Shown piece by piece: positions 6,597-7,918 of a DNA stretch of 7,918 nucleotides. Both the position numbers and the translations under genes were made by a program. The DNA is from Bacteroidales bacterium (lineage in GTDB: Bacteria; Bacteroidota; Bacteroidia; Bacteroidales; JAADJA01), in contig JAOZLR010000111.1 in NCBI GenBank assembly GCA_029934735.1, forward strand, positions 1-7,918, in the 5' to 3' direction. Every line of letters starts with the position of its first letter. The first letter of the stretch is position 1. The notes under the pieces are model-generated. The model had not been told where the DNA came from. It ran no database searches and saw only the letters and a program-made list of their open reading frames with translations.

Positions 6597-7906
6597 TACT
6601 AATTTCTGTATTACTCATACTCACCTTGCTCAGAGCAACCGCCCAAAACACTGTCAATACATTATCGGTTGACACGAAGACATATGCTTTTTATGAGCAG
6701 AAGGAATGGAAAAAGCTTATTGAAACAGGCAAGGAATCACTTGAAAACGGGATTGATTTCTATTACCTGCAATACAGGATGGGTGTTGCTTATTATGAAC
6801 TAAAAAAATACAGAAAAGCTATTCCCTTCTTTGAAAACCTTGTTAATGAAACTCCCGAAGATTTGGCAGCAGCAGAATATCTTTACTACTCATATCTTTT
6901 TTCGGGAATGTATGAAGATGCAAGATTGTTTGGAAGAACACTTCCTGTTAGCCTGAAGAACAAGCTTAATATAAATTTCGAGAGACATCTATTTAATAAT
7001 GCCGGAGCGGAATTTAAATATTATACATTTAATAATTATGAGGCCTCTATCGAATCTGATGAAAACCTTAACCAAAAAATATCGCAAAGCCTTTGGTATG
7101 CTGACCTAAACCTGACAACCTATACAAAAGGCAAATTCACACTATTTCAGGGGTTCAGTTATATTGATGGCAAAAACAAAATTTTTGATTTAACATATTC
7201 AGATACGGCTTTTAATGAAAACGTAAAGCAGTTTCAGTACTACATCTCAGGGAACTTATTTCTCTCGAAAGGAACTAACGTTAAAGCAGCAATTCATTAT
7301 GTGAATACTCAACTTGAAGGAATAAATCCCGAATCAAGTATGGGCCCGGGTTATGGAAATTCAGGTCCAAACCAATTATATTACAAAACAAGTTTGAATG
7401 GTATTGTTGGTTTTATAAAGTACACAAAGAGTGTTTCAAATTTCGATTTTAAAGCTACTATTGCTTTATCATATCTTAATTCTGCCAATCAAATTTTACC
7501 CGGTATCGGGGTTAATTATTACCCGCTTGGGAATACAAACCTATATATTGGAGCTGAATTTCTTTATCAATTCACAAATAAAGATACAGAATATACTCCA
7601 GTGCCTATTATAAAATCAAAAGTAGGTGTTCGGCTGTTCAAATCTGTCTGGCTCGAGCCCTTTATACTTTACGGCAAATCCCGAAATCTGGTTGATGAAG
7701 ATGCCTTTGTGGTTTATAATAGTCCGAATACACTAAACTATTGGTATGGGACAAATCTAAATATTAACCTGAAAAAAAACAGACTTCTGCTATATTTCAC
7801 CTGGCAGAAGTATTCTTTTACAAACAACTACTTCATCAATACTATTGAAAAACAGGTTGATTATAATATGGAAACCTTTTTTGGTGGGATTAAGTTCCGG
7901 TTTTAA
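6578..7906 (+). CDS. TPR-containing outer-membrane beta-barrel protein (YaiO-like)
   Basis: 442 residues. The signal peptide (1-22) has KK, a hydrophobic core ILISVLLILTLL, and likely cleavage after TAQ or ATA. Residues about 34-118 form two to three TPR-like helical repeats (TYAFYEQKEWKKLIETGKES; YYLQYRMGVAYYELKKYRKA; AAAEYLYYSYLFSGMYEDA), facing the periplasm. From about 130 to the end, alternating strands rich in Tyr, Phe, Asn and Lys end in GGIKFRF; the terminal Phe is the usual signal for barrel insertion. This resembles the YaiO-type layout of a TPR head plus a surface barrel, though that family name is a guess. Barrels of this kind anchor or export a product or serve as surface proteins; the exact role is unknown. 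It is the last gene of the cluster and is coupled to the transporter-peptidase gene by a 19-base overlap, which suggests the two act together in the envelope. Confidence 0.83.
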   Translation: MQKKELILISVLLILTLLRATAQNTVNTLSVDTKTYAFYEQKEWKKLIETGKESLENGIDFYYLQYRMGVAYYELKKYRKAIPFFENLVNETPEDLAAAEYLYYSYLFSGMYEDARLFGRTLPVSLKNKLNINFERHLFNNAGAEFKYYTFNNYEASIESDENLNQKISQSLWYADLNLTTYTKGKFTLFQGFSYIDGKNKIFDLTYSDTAFNENVKQFQYYISGNLFLSKGTNVKAAIHYVNTQLEGINPESSMGPGYGNSGPNQLYYKTSLNGIVGFIKYTKSVSNFDFKATIALSYLNSANQILPGIGVNYYPLGNTNLYIGAEFLYQFTNKDTEYTPVPIIKSKVGVRLFKSVWLEPFILYGKSRNLVDEDAFVVYNSPNTLNYWYGTNLNINLKKNRLLLYFTWQKYSFTNNYFINTIEKQVDYNMETFFGGIKFRF

Positions 7907-7910
7907 TTTG

Positions 7911-7918
7911 TATCTTTG
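7911..7918 (+). promoter_or_regulatory. Candidate -7 promoter element at the right edge
   Basis: TATCTTTG is a perfect TAnnTTTG element ending at the last base of the window, five bases after the barrel gene's stop. The nearest upstream TTTG (7880-7883) is 27 bases away, longer than the usual spacing of about 19-21, so only the -7 part is convincing. It would serve a gene to the right and mark the end of the cluster. No terminator hairpin is visible between the stop codon and this site. Confidence 0.35.

Noticed and set aside
7431..7613. A plus-strand frame of 60 codons within the barrel protein gene, hydrophobic in part
   Set aside because: Offset frame of a beta-barrel coding region; hydrophobic runs arise from the AT-rich codons.

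Overview
The window looks like a chromosome fragment of an AT-rich member of the Bacteroidota, probably an anaerobic or marine Bacteroidales-type lineage. The evidence is a -7 promoter element of the TAnnTTTG type, start sites mostly without Shine-Dalgarno sequences, a signal-peptide protein of the kind that usually carries a type IX secretion tail, and a TPR/beta-barrel outer-membrane protein. No RNA gene, CRISPR array, transposase or long repeat was seen.

Left part, minus strand (1-1480): a GTG-started radical SAM enzyme of the AmmeMemoRadiSam type is read from a good Bacteroidota promoter (1527-1558). It is followed 20 bases later by the 5' end of a secreted protein gene that runs off the left edge. 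Bases 1481-1635 are a divergent promoter region.

Right part, plus strand (1636-7906): a compact gene cluster, probably one operon. In order it encodes a PqqD-like protein (RiPP recognition element fold), an ATP-grasp carboxylate-amine ligase, a fold-III PLP decarboxylase (diaminopimelate/ornithine decarboxylase-like), a 97-base gap that looks like the two ends of a deleted membrane acyltransferase gene, a urea-transporter/M23-peptidase fusion, and a TPR plus outer-membrane barrel protein. Gene junctions are a 2-base gap, an 8-base gap, an ATGA overlap, a TTGA overlap and a 19-base overlap, which suggests co-transcription and translational coupling.

How the genes may work together (inference): peptide-docking (PqqD), bond-forming (ATP-grasp) and decarboxylating enzymes would make or tailor a small peptide- or amine-like product in the cytosol. 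The membrane fusion protein and the outer-membrane protein would process or move it across the envelope. The decarboxylase starts with a short YxxPxI tail resembling the leader motif that PqqD-like domains bind in lasso-peptide pathways, which gives a concrete link between the first and third genes. No separate precursor peptide gene was found, and I know of no characterised pathway with this gene set. This cluster is the best candidate in the window for an undescribed system.
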